From an uncultured Chlorobiaceae bacterium (GTDB taxonomy: Bacteria; Bacteroidota; Chlorobiia; Chlorobiales; Chlorobiaceae), in the NCBI GenBank assembly GCA_903866255.1, contig CAIPMW010000009.1, positions 1 to 64,000 on the forward strand: a stretch of DNA of 64,000 nucleotides, given 5' to 3'. Below, one piece after another: positions 26,313-37,217 of this stretch (within the stretch, counting starts at the first letter, position 1; the number at the start of each line of letters is the position of its first letter). Below the pieces are notes generated by a model, which had not been told where the DNA came from, searched no databases, and saw only the letters and a program-made list of their open reading frames with translations. A program made the position numbers and the translations under genes.

Positions 26313-27953
26313 TTAGCAATTACGCACGGTCGAAGAGTTACGATCCTTGATGGTGCTCTCGTCGAACTCGTCCCAGTTGTGCTCGTCGTGCTCACGCTGG
26401 TAGCCAGCCTCTTTCAGGCCAAAGCTCATGTCGGCAACCATTTCAGGCCGAAGCTCTTTGAGGTTTTTCACCTCGTCCTGCGTCAGAATTCTTGTCTTGT
26501 CGAAGCCCAGATCAATCTCAATCTTGCGGTTCTTGGTCTTGACGCGGTCGATGTCGTAGAAGCGCTTGGTAATGGTGGTGTTGGCAAATGCTTTCAGACA
26601 GCCCAGCATGTATTTGCGGACGTAAGGATCCTTGATCCATGGGTAGCCAAAGAAGGTTTTGCGTGCGTAGAAGCGTGCATAAGATTTCAGCACCAGCTTC
26701 AGCACATCTTCACGCTCCATGTTGTCGGGCTTGATAATCGGCGTCACAAAGTTGTACTTGGAGTAGTCGCGCACCTCTACCCTGTCGCCAAGCTCCTTGA
26801 AAAGGTCGGAGAAGGGCCATGGTGTGTAGATGGTCCAGTTCGCCATATCGGGATCCCAGTCCTTGCAGAGCTGGTAGGTCTCTTCAATGGTTTCAGGGGT
26901 TTCGTGCTCAAGACCCATAACAAACTGTGCTTCAGCCACGATGCCATTTTTCTGGAGCAGCTTGATGGCAAGCTTGTTTTCCTCAATAGTGGTCTCTTTG
27001 CGGAAACGGTTCAGGTTCATCTGGCTGGCAGCTTCGGTGCCGAGCGAAACATGGACAAGGCCTGCCTTGCGGAAGAATGGCAGCAGATCGGCATCGCGCA
27101 TGATGTCGGTTACGCGGGTGTTGATACCCCAGGTCACATCAAGCTTGCGGTCGATCAGCTCCTGGCAAAGCGAGACAAACTTCTGCTTGTTGATAGTTGG
27201 CTCCTCATCAGCAAGGATGAAAAATCCCACTTTATGCTGTTTGACCAGTACCTCAATTTCATCGACAAAAAGTTTGGGACTGCGAGCACGGTAGCGGCGC
27301 CAGAACTGCCACTGTGAGCAGAAAGTGCAGGTAAACGGACAGCCTCTTGCAAAGTTAGGAACCGCAAGACGGCAGTTCAGAGGGGTGTAAATGTATTTAT
27401 CCCAGTCGTAAAGGCTCCAGTCGGGGGAGAGTGTATCAAGATCTTCAATAACAGGATGTGCGGCGGTGGCGAACACCTTACCTTCGTCGTCGATATAGGC
27501 GATGCCGGTAATCTCTCCACGGTTCTGCTTGTCAGTTCCTGCTGCGATCTCCCTGATGAGGTTAACGGTAACCTCTTCACCTTCACCGCGAACGACATAA
27601 TCGGTTTCAGGCGCCTCACTCAGTACCTGCGGGTACATGAAGGTTGAATGAATACCACCCATAATCGTCTTGATCTTCGGATTCACCTTTTTGGCAAGCT
27701 TCATGATTGCCTGCGCCTTGAAAATCGACGGAGTGATATTGGTTGCCATCACCACATCCGGCATGTTCTTGCGGATGATAGCTTCAATCTGGTCGTCAGG
27801 AATGTCGTCGGCCATGGCGTCAACAAATTTAATCTGATCGAATCCAGCTTTTTTCAGGGCACCACCAATGTAGGCTACCCAGCTTGGCGTCCAGTTACCG
27901 GCAATCTCGGCTCCACCTGAATGATAATTTGGTTGAACCATCAATATTTTCAT
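26313..27953 (-). CDS. bchE: Anaerobic Mg-protoporphyrin IX monomethyl ester oxidative cyclase
   Basis: BchE forms the isocyclic ring E of (bacterio)chlorophyll without oxygen. The 546-residue protein has an N-terminal cobalamin-binding-like domain (KILMVQPNYHSGGAE, VMATNITPS, MGGIHSTF). A radical SAM core follows with the cluster motif RGCPFTCTFCSQW near residue 205. The length and sequence match BchE of phototrophs. Its substrate is the product of BchM, encoded just upstream, and bchH lies before that, so the genes follow pathway order. The 212-bp gap to bchM may hold an internal promoter. Confidence 0.95.
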   Translation of the reverse strand: MKILMVQPNYHSGGAEIAGNWTPSWVAYIGGALKKAGFDQIKFVDAMADDIPDDQIEAIIRKNMPDVVMATNITPSIFKAQAIMKLAKKVNPKIKTIMGGIHSTFMYPQVLSEAPETDYVVRGEGEEVTVNLIREIAAGTDKQNRGEITGIAYIDDEGKVFATAAHPVIEDLDTLSPDWSLYDWDKYIYTPLNCRLAVPNFARGCPFTCTFCSQWQFWRRYRARSPKLFVDEIEVLVKQHKVGFFILADEEPTINKQKFVSLCQELIDRKLDVTWGINTRVTDIMRDADLLPFFRKAGLVHVSLGTEAASQMNLNRFRKETTIEENKLAIKLLQKNGIVAEAQFVMGLEHETPETIEETYQLCKDWDPDMANWTIYTPWPFSDLFKELGDRVEVRDYSKYNFVTPIIKPDNMEREDVLKLVLKSYARFYARKTFFGYPWIKDPYVRKYMLGCLKAFANTTITKRFYDIDRVKTKNRKIEIDLGFDKTRILTQDEVKNLKELRPEMVADMSFGLKEAGYQREHDEHNWDEFDESTIKDRNSSTVRNC

Positions 27954-28165
27954 CGGTCTCCATCCTCCAGATATGTTTTATTACAAAATTGGGAATGCAA
28001 CACTATAACAACATGCATCCCGCATAGACTCACAAAAAATAATGAACTGACAATTTACAATTTATTTCCAAAAACTTCATAGCGTTTTCATGCCCTGCTG
28101 CCCCAATGGCAATTGAAAAATTCCAACATGTAATCTGAGGCAACAACCTTTTATTAAAAAATGAA

Positions 28166-28861
28166 TTAGCGATGGCTGGCATTCATAAGCATGGTGTGAT
28201 AAAACCCAAAACTGATCTTTTCCCTGCTCTTTACCTGCATCCGGTCTTTATCCATAGCTTTTTTCATCTCCTCATCCCGGATCATCTGAATGGTTGTGCG
28301 GCGCTCCTTTTTGGGGAAATAGCCACCCGCCCAATGCATGAGGGCCAGAAGTTTATTGTAAGGGGCATAAGTGAAAATAATGGCTCCTTTGGTAAGGCGG
28401 CTCAAATTACTGAACGCCTGGGCAAACCCTTCAGCCGGATAATGGATAAGCACATCAAAGCAGACAACGGCATCGTACTTTCCGCTTACCGACTCAATGG
28501 TGTTGACCTCGAATTCGATGTTTTTCTCCACACCTTGCTTGATTGCTTCAAGCTTGGCTTTATCCACCATCTGTGAGGCAATATCGACAGCTTTTACCTT
28601 GTACCCTGCTTTGGCAAGCCTGATACTGAAGAGTCCAGTTCCACAGCCAGCATCAAGCACTGTTGCACCTTTTGGCAATCCCAGTTTTTGCAGCCAGTCG
28701 AATGCCTTATCCATCATCACGGCGTGGCCCTGGCGGACGGTATTGCGTACAGAGGAGAGTTTGTCGTCTCCGTATATTGATGCCCATCTCTGAAAGCCCT
28801 GCCCGTTAAAATAGGAACGGAGCATTTTCTTGTGTTCTTCAGCATTGAAAGAGCTGCTCAT
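28166..28861 (-). CDS. bchM: Mg-protoporphyrin IX O-methyltransferase
   Basis: BchM methylates the C13 propionate of Mg-protoporphyrin using SAM. The 231-residue protein has the SAM-binding motif [19 protein letters not shown] with the acidic partner AVDIAS, and the aromatic/basic stretch [14 protein letters not shown] near the C-terminus that is typical of BchM/ChlM. It lies 66 bp after bchH and ahead of bchE on the minus strand, giving the order bchH-bchM-bchE. Confidence 0.94.
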   Translation of the reverse strand: MSSSFNAEEHKKMLRSYFNGQGFQRWASIYGDDKLSSVRNTVRQGHAVMMDKAFDWLQKLGLPKGATVLDAGCGTGLFSIRLAKAGYKVKAVDIASQMVDKAKLEAIKQGVEKNIEFEVNTIESVSGKYDAVVCFDVLIHYPAEGFAQAFSNLSRLTKGAIIFTYAPYNKLLALMHWAGGYFPKKERRTTIQMIRDEEMKKAMDKDRMQVKSREKISFGFYHTMLMNASHR

Positions 28862-28927
28862 GGTAAAAGTTTTGTCGGTTGCGTTGTTAGCTTTTCTCTA
28901 TGGTTGTCAGGAACATCGTGAACTCTC

Positions 28928-31900
28928 TTACACATCAATCCCCTCAAGGCGATCTTCGAGGTCTGAGTAAATCTCCTGAAGTTTTTCAATCATGTCGGGG
29001 TCTGCGCTCCACATGCCGCGTCCACTTGCTTCGAGCATACGACCGACAATGTTTTTGAAGGCTTTAGGATTCACCTTCATAAGGCGCTCGCGCATGTTTG
29101 GATCCATGGCGTAGGTTTCAGCAGCCTCCTTGTAGACCCAGTCGTCAACGCCCTTGGTGACGGCATCCCAGCCGAGCATATAGGTAAAGCGGTTGCTGAT
29201 TTCAGCGGCGCCACTGTGCCCCTGGTCAAGCATGGTCTCAAACCATTTCGGGTTGAGCAGTTTGCTGCGGAACTCCACCTTCAGCGCCTTGTCGGCATCG
29301 TCAATCTTGACATCGGCCGTAAAGGTCTCGACGTAGTTGAGTTTGACGTTGTCACCCTTTGGATTGCGACGACGGGCTGAAAGCTGCAGCGCTCCCGATG
29401 AGGAGAAGTAGCGGTCAATGTCGGTAATGCCAAACTCAGCCGAGTCGACCTGCTGTACCACCCGGTCAACGGTACTCAGGAGCCCTTTCAGAATATCGGT
29501 CTGTTGGTCGCCGTAACGGTTGCCCCCGTATGCGAAACCGGTTCGTTTGATGAACATGTTGTCGAGATCATCCTCCGATTCCCATGCTGAATCTTCAACC
29601 AGCTCCTCAACCTGTGAGCCGTAAGCGCCCGGTGCCTGAGTGAAGAGACGCGACGTGGCACTCTCAAAATCCTTACCCTCTTTCAATGCGGCATCGACAT
29701 GTTTTTTGATATGGTTCATCTCGTGGGGCTCAATGGCTCTTGCGGCATCCTTGACCAGTTTGTCGAGATGATCAACAAGAACACCAAAAGTGTCGCGGAA
29801 GATTGAGCTGATCTGGATAAGCACATCAATTCTTGGACGACCAAGCTTTTCGAGCGGTACCAGACGGTAGTGGCTGATTTTGCCCTGTCCATCATAAGCT
29901 GGTTCAGCGCCCATGAGGTGAATAATCACGGCAACTGCTTCGCCCTTGCTCTTGATGGTATCAAGCCCCCAAAGCACCTGGGCAATGGTTTCAGGATATT
30001 CTCCGTTATTCTCCTCAAGGTGGCGGTTCAGGATGCTGTCGCCAATCTGTTTGCCGCGTTTGAAAGCCAGTTCTGAAGGAATGCGCCATGGATCAATGGC
30101 GTGAATGTTGCGGCCGGTTGGCAGTATGCCCGCACCGTCACGAACCAGATCGCCGCCTGAACCCGAGGGGATATACTCACCACACAGGGCTCTCAGGAAG
30201 CCTTTCATCTCATTCTTGTTATCCTCCAGCGCCCGTTTGAGGGCGAGGCCATCCTGTAGCGCACCGTTAATGGCTTCAACCATATCCGACGATACTTTTG
30301 CACCGTTAGTCAGCTTGTTGAAGAGGTTTGTCGGATTGCTTCTGCCGAAAATGGTCTGCTCAATAAACTCTTTGGTGTGCCCGTCTACTGTTTCACGTGC
30401 GGTCATTGCCTGCTGTTCACCTTTGCGGGCTCGGGTGGCCAGCGATGGGTAGTCACCATAAATTCGGTCTTCACCGATCGCCTGCATGATGATTGATGGC
30501 AGGGATTTTTCGTTGCCGCGCACCTTCAGGTATTCGGTGATCGTCGTTACCTGCGTTTCAAGCTTCGGAGTTTCGCCAAAAACGTGCAGCGAGTTCGAAA
30601 TCAATCGTCCCTCAAGCTCCATCATGTAGGTGTAGAGGCGGCTGATATACTCCTGGAAATTCTCTCCCTGAACGCGAGGGCAATCGTCCGTCAGGTTGAG
30701 CTGCTGTGCCTTGGTGATAATCACCTCTTCAGTCTCGGCATCCGCAGTATTTTGCAGCCCGCGTTCACGGTAATCGTTCAGCATCTCCTTGAAGGCAGGC
30801 AGCTCCTTGTAGAGACCAGCGCGTGCCAGCGGAGGGATGTTGTGTGAAATCATGGTGGCGTAACCGCGACGTTTGGCAATATTGGCCTCGCTCGGGTTAT
30901 TGATCGGGTAGATATAGAAATGGGGCACTTCGCCGAGCAGTGCATCTGACCAGCAGTCGCCGGTGACGCCAAGCTGAAGGCCGGGCATCCACTCAGCCGT
31001 ACCGTGCATACCGATGTGTACCAGAGCGTTGGCTCCAAAGACGCGGCTGATCCAGCGGTAAAAGGCGATATATTGGTGGTGTGGCGTATTTTCCTTGTCA
31101 AAGAGCAGCCGCATTGGGTCGCCCTGAATACCAAGCCGAGGTTGAACGCCAATAAAGATATTACCGAAAGTAATGCCACCGATAAAGAGTTTGTCAGGTT
31201 TGATCGGGGCTATTTCTCCGGGGAAGCCGCTCCAGCGTCCTTCAATGCGCTCGCGCTCTCTGCCGGAGGTGATGCTGTTGAACTGTTCGCGGTCGATGGC
31301 AAAGCACTCCTGCTCGTGTGCCTGGATCTCATAATCAGTGGACTTGTCGAGCATGGCAAGCAGTACTTCTGGTGATTCTGGCAACTCACCAACGTTGTAC
31401 CCTTCCGCACGGAGTGTCAGCAGAATGTTATAAATACTTTTTGGGACATCAAGCAGGGCTGCACTTGCTTTTTTGCCCATACCCGGAGGATAGTCATAAA
31501 CCACAAGGGCAACTTTTTTATCCTTGTTGGGAACTTGCCGCAGCTCTGAAAACTTTTTGGCAAGTCCGGCCAGTCTATCCAGGCGATCCGGAACCGTTTG
31601 CAGCCGTCCATCCTTGATGGCTCCGAGCACAACCGGGCATACAGCGCCGTCCATTTCAGGCAGCGAGTAGGTCATGGCGGATTGCAGCGGGATAACGCCC
31701 TGCGACTTCCATGAGGCAAAATCTTGAATAAAAAGCGGCTGTGAAACCACATAAGGCGCATTGATTTTGCCAAGAATCTCTTCGCGTGCGGCGGATGAGG
31801 CACCCGGTGTGGTTGCGCCTGCCGGGCCCCCCACAAAGCCGAAGCCCATCATGTTGACCAGCATGTCGATGTTGTTGTGTGTAAACCACTCTCTGGCCGC

Positions 31901-32731
31901 CACGTGACCTTCAACACCCATCACAAAAACGGGCAGGGGATTGAGCCCCTTGGCCGCAATGGCCCGGATGGTATTGTCAATATATTCTTTCTCCTGCAAC
32001 AGATGCTTGCGGAAGAAGAGCATCCCTATGTTGCGTTTTTTTGTTGCGTTTCGGTCGTGTTTGTGTAGCCATTTTTCGTAATGGTGCAGATCTTTCAGGT
32101 ATTCCGGCGCATCCGGGTGGTAGAAGCCCATGGTGGGAACCTCTTGTACCTTTTCAACCTTGACACCAACCTCAAAGTACTCTGACATGATGTAGTTGAA
32201 CATCGATGCCAGATTGTCGGTGGTGGGGTTCATCCAGTAGGTGTACACCTGCATCCAGTTCTTGAAATCCTTTGCCTTTTTCGGGATCAGCGGCAACATG
32301 GTGCGCATGATTTTAAGCAGCTTCATGTAGCCGTAGAGTGCATCCTCGTCGCGCCCCTTAACCAGCATTTTTGCAACTTTCTTGACAATATCAGGCATAC
32401 CGCTTCCATCGCCCGAGACAACATAATTGCCGATTTTTGTCATCTGCATCACCTCTGGCATCGACTCGTAGGCAAAAACAACCTTTACCTTCGACTTGTC
32501 GACCTGCTCCTGCAGCCAGTCAGCCTGGCCCTTGAACTGGATCAGTGTGGTAAAAATACAGTCGGCATTGTGGATAGCTTCGGCGGCTTCGGGGTTCTGA
32601 TGTTCAAGGTCCTGATCGGTCCATTGGGTGAGTTCAGCATGGTCAGCAATTTTGGAGGTTACCTCGCGCCATACCCGCTGGTTGCATTGTTCCATCCCGA
32701 CAATAGCGGCAATTCTGATTTTATCGTGCAT
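28928..32731 (-). CDS. bchH: Magnesium chelatase large subunit H
   Basis: This 1267-residue CobN/BchH family subunit binds protoporphyrin IX and inserts Mg2+ together with the BchI-BchD ATPase. Conserved landmarks are the start KIRIAAIVGMEQCNQRVW, the segment ALVHIGMHGTAEWMPG with chelatase histidines, and VLWGLDTIKSKGEAVAVIIHLMGAEP. Chlorobi carry three paralogues (BchH, BchS, BchT). Linkage to bchM and bchE supports BchH. A terminator just upstream separates it from the TonB-dependent receptor, so it probably has its own promoter within 32732-32812. Confidence 0.93.
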   Translation of the reverse strand: MHDKIRIAAIVGMEQCNQRVWREVTSKIADHAELTQWTDQDLEHQNPEAAEAIHNADCIFTTLIQFKGQADWLQEQVDKSKVKVVFAYESMPEVMQMTKIGNYVVSGDGSGMPDIVKKVAKMLVKGRDEDALYGYMKLLKIMRTMLPLIPKKAKDFKNWMQVYTYWMNPTTDNLASMFNYIMSEYFEVGVKVEKVQEVPTMGFYHPDAPEYLKDLHHYEKWLHKHDRNATKKRNIGMLFFRKHLLQEKEYIDNTIRAIAAKGLNPLPVFVMGVEGHVAAREWFTHNNIDMLVNMMGFGFVGGPAGATTPGASSAAREEILGKINAPYVVSQPLFIQDFASWKSQGVIPLQSAMTYSLPEMDGAVCPVVLGAIKDGRLQTVPDRLDRLAGLAKKFSELRQVPNKDKKVALVVYDYPPGMGKKASAALLDVPKSIYNILLTLRAEGYNVGELPESPEVLLAMLDKSTDYEIQAHEQECFAIDREQFNSITSGRERERIEGRWSGFPGEIAPIKPDKLFIGGITFGNIFIGVQPRLGIQGDPMRLLFDKENTPHHQYIAFYRWISRVFGANALVHIGMHGTAEWMPGLQLGVTGDCWSDALLGEVPHFYIYPINNPSEANIAKRRGYATMISHNIPPLARAGLYKELPAFKEMLNDYRERGLQNTADAETEEVIITKAQQLNLTDDCPRVQGENFQEYISRLYTYMMELEGRLISNSLHVFGETPKLETQVTTITEYLKVRGNEKSLPSIIMQAIGEDRIYGDYPSLATRARKGEQQAMTARETVDGHTKEFIEQTIFGRSNPTNLFNKLTNGAKVSSDMVEAINGALQDGLALKRALEDNKNEMKGFLRALCGEYIPSGSGGDLVRDGAGILPTGRNIHAIDPWRIPSELAFKRGKQIGDSILNRHLEENNGEYPETIAQVLWGLDTIKSKGEAVAVIIHLMGAEPAYDGQGKISHYRLVPLEKLGRPRIDVLIQISSIFRDTFGVLVDHLDKLVKDAARAIEPHEMNHIKKHVDAALKEGKDFESATSRLFTQAPGAYGSQVEELVEDSAWESEDDLDNMFIKRTGFAYGGNRYGDQQTDILKGLLSTVDRVVQQVDSAEFGITDIDRYFSSSGALQLSARRRNPKGDNVKLNYVETFTADVKIDDADKALKVEFRSKLLNPKWFETMLDQGHSGAAEISNRFTYMLGWDAVTKGVDDWVYKEAAETYAMDPNMRERLMKVNPKAFKNIVGRMLEASGRGMWSADPDMIEKLQEIYSDLEDRLEGIDV

Positions 32732-32812
32732 AGAAATACAAAAAATGTACGTTTGTTGGTGGTTTTAACAAGACTGCAAAATGTAATAAAATCCCGGGAT
32801 GTAAACTAACGA

Positions 32813-32853
32813 TTAAAAAAAGAGCCAGCCCCTCTTTGCGGAGGAGCTGGCTC
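32813..32853 (-). terminator. Terminator of the TonB-dependent receptor gene
   Basis: Read on the minus strand, a strong stem GAGCCAGC / GCTGGCTC with an inner CCTC/GAGG stem is followed by T7. It lies between the receptor stop and the bchH start. Confidence 0.9.
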
Positions 32854-32887
32854 AGGGTTACAATCATGTACGAAAGAGAGCAATTTG

Positions 32888-35515
32888 TTAGAAGGTGAAA
32901 TCCACCCCTGCAATAAAACTGCGTCCTGGCGCTCTGAACCACTCAGCTTCTTCGTATTGCACGTTACCAATGTTCTTGCAGAGAAGGCTTAAAGAGACCG
33001 TTTTACCTGCCTGATATTTTGCGCTGGTGTTCAGCACAACAAAGCCACCTGGATAGTTGGTCCTGGTTGCGTTAGGAAAAGAACTTATTGATTTGTACTG
33101 ACTCACGTAACGTCCGTTGAGATTAAGAGCAAGTTTGCTGACAGGCTTCCAGGTTGCTCCGGCAGAGGCCATATGTTCTGCGCGGTATGGCAACCACGTT
33201 GGATCAGGGTTTAGATCCTGATTTGAGCTTTGTCCAGCAACATAGGAGCGGTTTTTTGCATTCATGTAGGTGTAGGTTGCATTCAGTAACCAATCATTAG
33301 ATGGTCTGTAATTTAGACTGGTTTCGACACCGTAGATGCGTGCTTTGGTAATGTTCCTATAGATGAATGTTCCTCCTGACCCAACCGGGGTAATAATAGA
33401 CTCAATAAGGTTATTGTAGTCGTTAAGATAGCCCGCGATATCCAAAGATACCTTGTCGCTGAACTGCTTAAATACGCCGACTTCATAAGCTGTCATAGTC
33501 TCCTTGTCCAGAGCAGGGTTTGGTATTCCGGTGAACAGTCCTGCGTCGCGAATGAAGCGCTCAGACAAGGTTGGAGCACGGAAGCTTTTTCCATACGATG
33601 CCCGGAAGGATATGTCATCCATTGCCTTATAGTTAAGGGCAACACGTGGACTTAGGGCATCGACCGACTTATTCGTTAAGTCAAAAAAGTTACCTGCAGT
33701 TCTTTCAGCTCTAGTCGCATCAATACCACTCCAGTCATAACGTAGGGAGAGGAGTGAGGTCAGTTTGTCCGACATTTTCCATTCATCTTGCACAAAAGCT
33801 GCTGCGTTTTTTTCCTGAATTGGCTTCAACTTGCTTTTTTCTGGTAATTCTGCGGACACGGTGGTTGTCATAACATTCGTGATATTGCCATCAACCCCAA
33901 AAATAAAGCGATGCTGGTCATTAACTCTCCAGTCCAGCTTTGCCCCGGCACCGTAACGGTTGGAGGTGGTTTGATTAAACTCTCCAGCTAATCTGTCTGT
34001 TACTGGATAATCTTGCAAAGAGGCTGTTGGGTTATACTCAATACGGGTGTCAAAACGTGTAAAGTATAGTTTTGTGTCAAGACTGACACTGTCGCTTAGC
34101 AGATTGACATAGTTTAAGCCGACCTGAGCATTCTTTCTTTTAATAATATCATCAGCATAGACGGTGTCGTAGGTCGTGAAGTTAACGATTTTACCGCCAG
34201 CAAAGGTATTGGCTAACGTTGCATATGCTAATGCGTTAGGTTGACCAAGAGTATGAGCAGGGTCAACACCAGGAACAAAAGAAGTCGGTAACGTCAGTGT
34301 GGTACTGCCAACTGTAATTGATTCACCAGGGTGTGCGGTTATGTAAGAGGCTAATGTCGCCAGATCTGCAAAGCCTCTAGATTGTTGAAAAATATCGAAT
34401 GATCTGTTAGGGATTGTGGTGAAATTATTTGGAACTCCTGTCGCTTGATAGGGCCAGTTGTACGCATATCCGCCATTAGTTTCGTTATAGAATGAACTGA
34501 TCTGCAGATACTGTTTTGCATCAATGTCGTAACGGGCCTTTAGCTTTACATCATCAAGCTTGGTCTGTGCGTTCTGGCGATAGCCATCGTCTTTGCTATG
34601 AGTGTAGAGCAAGCTGTAGTTCCATTTTCCACTCTTGTTGCCAAGACCGACATAGGTGTTCCAGAACCAGGGGGTATATTTATTCCGGTAGACGCTCTGG
34701 TCGCTTGAGGGTGGGGCATCGTAGAATCCACCGTTTACACCGGCCTTTACTTCGAATTTGTCTGGAAGGTGTCCAAAGACGTTGACCACACCGCCCATCG
34801 CTCCTGAACCGTAGAGGGTAGCAGCAGCGCCTTTAAGGATCTCTACCTTGTCAGCAGCATTCATGTTGACTGCTGGCCACGCAATTTCACCGGATTCTGG
34901 AGCGTTGAGTGGAAATCCGTCATAAAAACCCTGTACGCGGGTGCCGATTGCTCCACCCTGATAGGTGTTTGAACCACGAATTTGTATGCCGGATGTGGTC
35001 TGGCCACCTGCGCGATTGACCGATACACCCGGAACGTCCTCTACGACTTTATCGAGAGTGGCATTTGGCTCTTGCCTAATTTTTTCCTGTGACACCACGT
35101 TGACAGTCACAGGGACCTGAAGCCTGTCCTGCTTGTAAAGCGAGGCGCCAACAACAACTTCGGATGCCATAATAGTGGTCTGGCCAAGTTTCAGGTTGAC
35201 CTCAGTGGTTTTGTCACTGCTGACGTTTATCACTTGACTTGCCGGCGAATAACCAACAATTGAAATAGCGATCTTTTGCTGTTTGGCGGGGACATTAAAA
35301 AGGGTAAAGTTGCCGTTCATGTCGGTTGCGGTGCCGATGGTGGTACCGGCAATGTTTACTGATGCGCCATAAACGCCTTCACCGTCAGACTTGTCGATGA
35401 TTTTTCCTTTCACTGTTCCAGTATCAGCTCCATAAGAGGGAAGAGGGAGCAGTGATGCCGACAGGCAAAATGCGGAAAGGACAAAACGAGACGTTCGTGC
35501 ATGCTTTCTTTTCAT
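32888..35515 (-). CDS. TonB-dependent outer-membrane receptor
   Basis: This protein of about 875 residues begins with a signal peptide ending near SLLPLPSYGA. A carboxypeptidase-regulatory-like domain follows (GTVKGKIIDKSDGEGVYGAS, residues ~28-110). A plug domain comes next (residues ~130-270, IRQEPNATLDKVVEDVPGV and EILKGAAATLYGSGAMGGV), then a 22-strand-type barrel ending in the terminal aromatic motif GVDFTF. The ATG at 35515 is chosen because it gives the signal peptide; the ORF extends to 35653 without one. The ligand is unknown. Its place before bchH and the cobalamin-dependent bchE makes B12 or a metal chelate plausible, but that is inference. Confidence 0.9.
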   Translation of the reverse strand: MKRKHARTSRFVLSAFCLSASLLPLPSYGADTGTVKGKIIDKSDGEGVYGASVNIAGTTIGTATDMNGNFTLFNVPAKQQKIAISIVGYSPASQVINVSSDKTTEVNLKLGQTTIMASEVVVGASLYKQDRLQVPVTVNVVSQEKIRQEPNATLDKVVEDVPGVSVNRAGGQTTSGIQIRGSNTYQGGAIGTRVQGFYDGFPLNAPESGEIAWPAVNMNAADKVEILKGAAATLYGSGAMGGVVNVFGHLPDKFEVKAGVNGGFYDAPPSSDQSVYRNKYTPWFWNTYVGLGNKSGKWNYSLLYTHSKDDGYRQNAQTKLDDVKLKARYDIDAKQYLQISSFYNETNGGYAYNWPYQATGVPNNFTTIPNRSFDIFQQSRGFADLATLASYITAHPGESITVGSTTLTLPTSFVPGVDPAHTLGQPNALAYATLANTFAGGKIVNFTTYDTVYADDIIKRKNAQVGLNYVNLLSDSVSLDTKLYFTRFDTRIEYNPTASLQDYPVTDRLAGEFNQTTSNRYGAGAKLDWRVNDQHRFIFGVDGNITNVMTTTVSAELPEKSKLKPIQEKNAAAFVQDEWKMSDKLTSLLSLRYDWSGIDATRAERTAGNFFDLTNKSVDALSPRVALNYKAMDDISFRASYGKSFRAPTLSERFIRDAGLFTGIPNPALDKETMTAYEVGVFKQFSDKVSLDIAGYLNDYNNLIESIITPVGSGGTFIYRNITKARIYGVETSLNYRPSNDWLLNATYTYMNAKNRSYVAGQSSNQDLNPDPTWLPYRAEHMASAGATWKPVSKLALNLNGRYVSQYKSISSFPNATRTNYPGGFVVLNTSAKYQAGKTVSLSLLCKNIGNVQYEEAEWFRAPGRSFIAGVDFTF

Positions 35516-35789
35516 GATTGTATCTGGTTGAGTTGCAGTGATTCGTACAAACAAAAACAGGGTTACGCTCTGTGTTCGTATCGTCCGACTTGCACTTGAA
35601 TTCATCAACAAAAATCCACTATACCTTACCCTTGCATGTCGTCGACATCCCAATCTATGAAATAATTAAAAAAAATACTTGGTAATTGGATTAAAACAGT
35701 GGTTAAAACAGAAAGTTTATGCAATAATATAATGGAGGGAGGGCTCCCGGGCAGTTGCCGGGGAGTTTAAAGCAGGAGGGACGATATGC

Positions 35790-36992
35790 TCAGATGACAC
35801 CAAGCTCTCTGCCAATGGAGCAGAATTCTGTGATGACTTTGTCGAGGTGTACGCGCTCGTGGGTTGCCATAAAGCTGGTGCGGAGCGCTTCGTGGCCAGG
35901 CATGACGCCAGGCCGAATGAAGGCGTTGACATAAACTCCGGCATCAAACAGTTTTTTCCAGAACAGAAGAGTTTTTATCTGGTCACTGATCAGCACGGTG
36001 ACGATAGCCGTACGCGAAGGCATAAGAGTAAACCCAGCTTTGAGGAGTGCTTGTCGGACATAGTCGGTGTTGGAAATCAGTCGTTCCGAGAGTTCTGGCT
36101 CAGAACGGATAATGTCAAGAGTGGTCAGAACTGCAGCCACACTCGCCGGTGTTGGTGAGGCACTGAAGATGAGTGACGAAGCGTTGTGCTTGATGTAGTT
36201 AATGACAGTGCGGTCGCCAACAACGTATCCACCGAGTGAGCCAAACGTTTTCGAGAAGGTGCCCATGATGAGGTCAATCTCATTGACAAGGCCAAATTCT
36301 GATGGAGTGCCTCTGCCGTTTTTGCCTATCACACCGACAGCGTGAGCGTCATCAATCAGAATGCGTGCGCCATATTTTTTTGCCAGTTGCACAAGGTGTG
36401 GGAGATCGACAATTTCACCGGAGACCGAAAAAACTCCGTCAGAGACAATCAGGCGGCCTGCAGTTTCAGGAATTGTCTGAAGTACCCGCTCAAGATCCGC
36501 CATATTGTTGTGGTTGTAACGCACCAGATTTGCCCCCGCCCCCTGAGCCATGATGGATGCTGCCACAAGGCTTGCGTGGTTGTCGCGGTCTGATACGATG
36601 TATTCGCCACGCTGTACCAGTGTTGGAATAATGCCCTGTCCGGTCTGGTAACCAGTGCTGAAGAGCAAGCAGCGCTCCTTTTCAAAAAAGTCAGCAAGCC
36701 TCTCTTCCAGTTCGACGTGAAGGTTAACCGTTCCGGTCATGTACCGTGACCCACTGCAACTTGTTCCGTATTTGTTGATAGCGGCGATTGAAGCTGCCTT
36801 TACCCTTTGGTCGGCAGTTAGGCCGAGATAGTTGTTTGAGCCAGCCATAACCAGCTTGCGCCCTCCAAAAGTGACAACTGGACCTTCATTTTCGTCTATT
36901 GGATGAAAAAAGGGATATATGCCTTGAGCTTTTACTTCGTCAGCGATGGTATAATCAACGCATTTTTTGAATAGGTCTTTCGTTTTCTCCAC
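35790..36992 (-). CDS. Alpha-oxoamine synthase, serine palmitoyltransferase-like
   Basis: This 400-residue PLP enzyme joins an acyl thioester to an amino acid. The PLP-lysine motif is [14 protein letters not shown], and the cofactor aspartate lies in [13 protein letters not shown]. The N-terminus ([14 protein letters not shown]) and [21 protein letters not shown] resemble bacterial serine palmitoyltransferases more than BioF or glycine C-acetyltransferase. If so, it starts sphingolipid synthesis by making 3-ketosphinganine. The start is GTG at 36992. It is divergent from an NAD-dependent reductase 225 bp away. KBL or BioF remain alternatives. Confidence 0.72.
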   Translation of the reverse strand: MEKTKDLFKKCVDYTIADEVKAQGIYPFFHPIDENEGPVVTFGGRKLVMAGSNNYLGLTADQRVKAASIAAINKYGTSCSGSRYMTGTVNLHVELEERLADFFEKERCLLFSTGYQTGQGIIPTLVQRGEYIVSDRDNHASLVAASIMAQGAGANLVRYNHNNMADLERVLQTIPETAGRLIVSDGVFSVSGEIVDLPHLVQLAKKYGARILIDDAHAVGVIGKNGRGTPSEFGLVNEIDLIMGTFSKTFGSLGGYVVGDRTVINYIKHNASSLIFSASPTPASVAAVLTTLDIIRSEPELSERLISNTDYVRQALLKAGFTLMPSRTAIVTVLISDQIKTLLFWKKLFDAGVYVNAFIRPGVMPGHEALRTSFMATHERVHLDKVITEFCSIGRELGVI

Positions 36993-37217
36993 AGGAATTC
37001 ATTTTTATCTTCAGCTTTGACAGACAGCGCCGGAATTTCTTTTTGTTACGATCGTTGCTTTTTGTGTCTCTTGCAGCGATAATTTCCTCAGGTAAGCGGA
37101 TTCTGCTCTTGAAACGAAATGTAATTAAATTTTATTTATTTTTTTGTTAAAACGGGTTTCGTCTTTTTTACCTCGCAACGCTGTTTGCGGGGAATGGTTG
37201 CTTTGGTATCTGAATAA

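Noticed and set aside
26379-27317. 312-codon plus-strand ORF opposite bchE
   Set aside because: It is an antisense shadow of bchE, whose sequence fully explains the region.
35516-35789. Cobalamin riboswitch in the leader of the TonB-dependent receptor
   Set aside because: Neither the GCCACTG core nor a recognisable B12 box was found on the minus strand.
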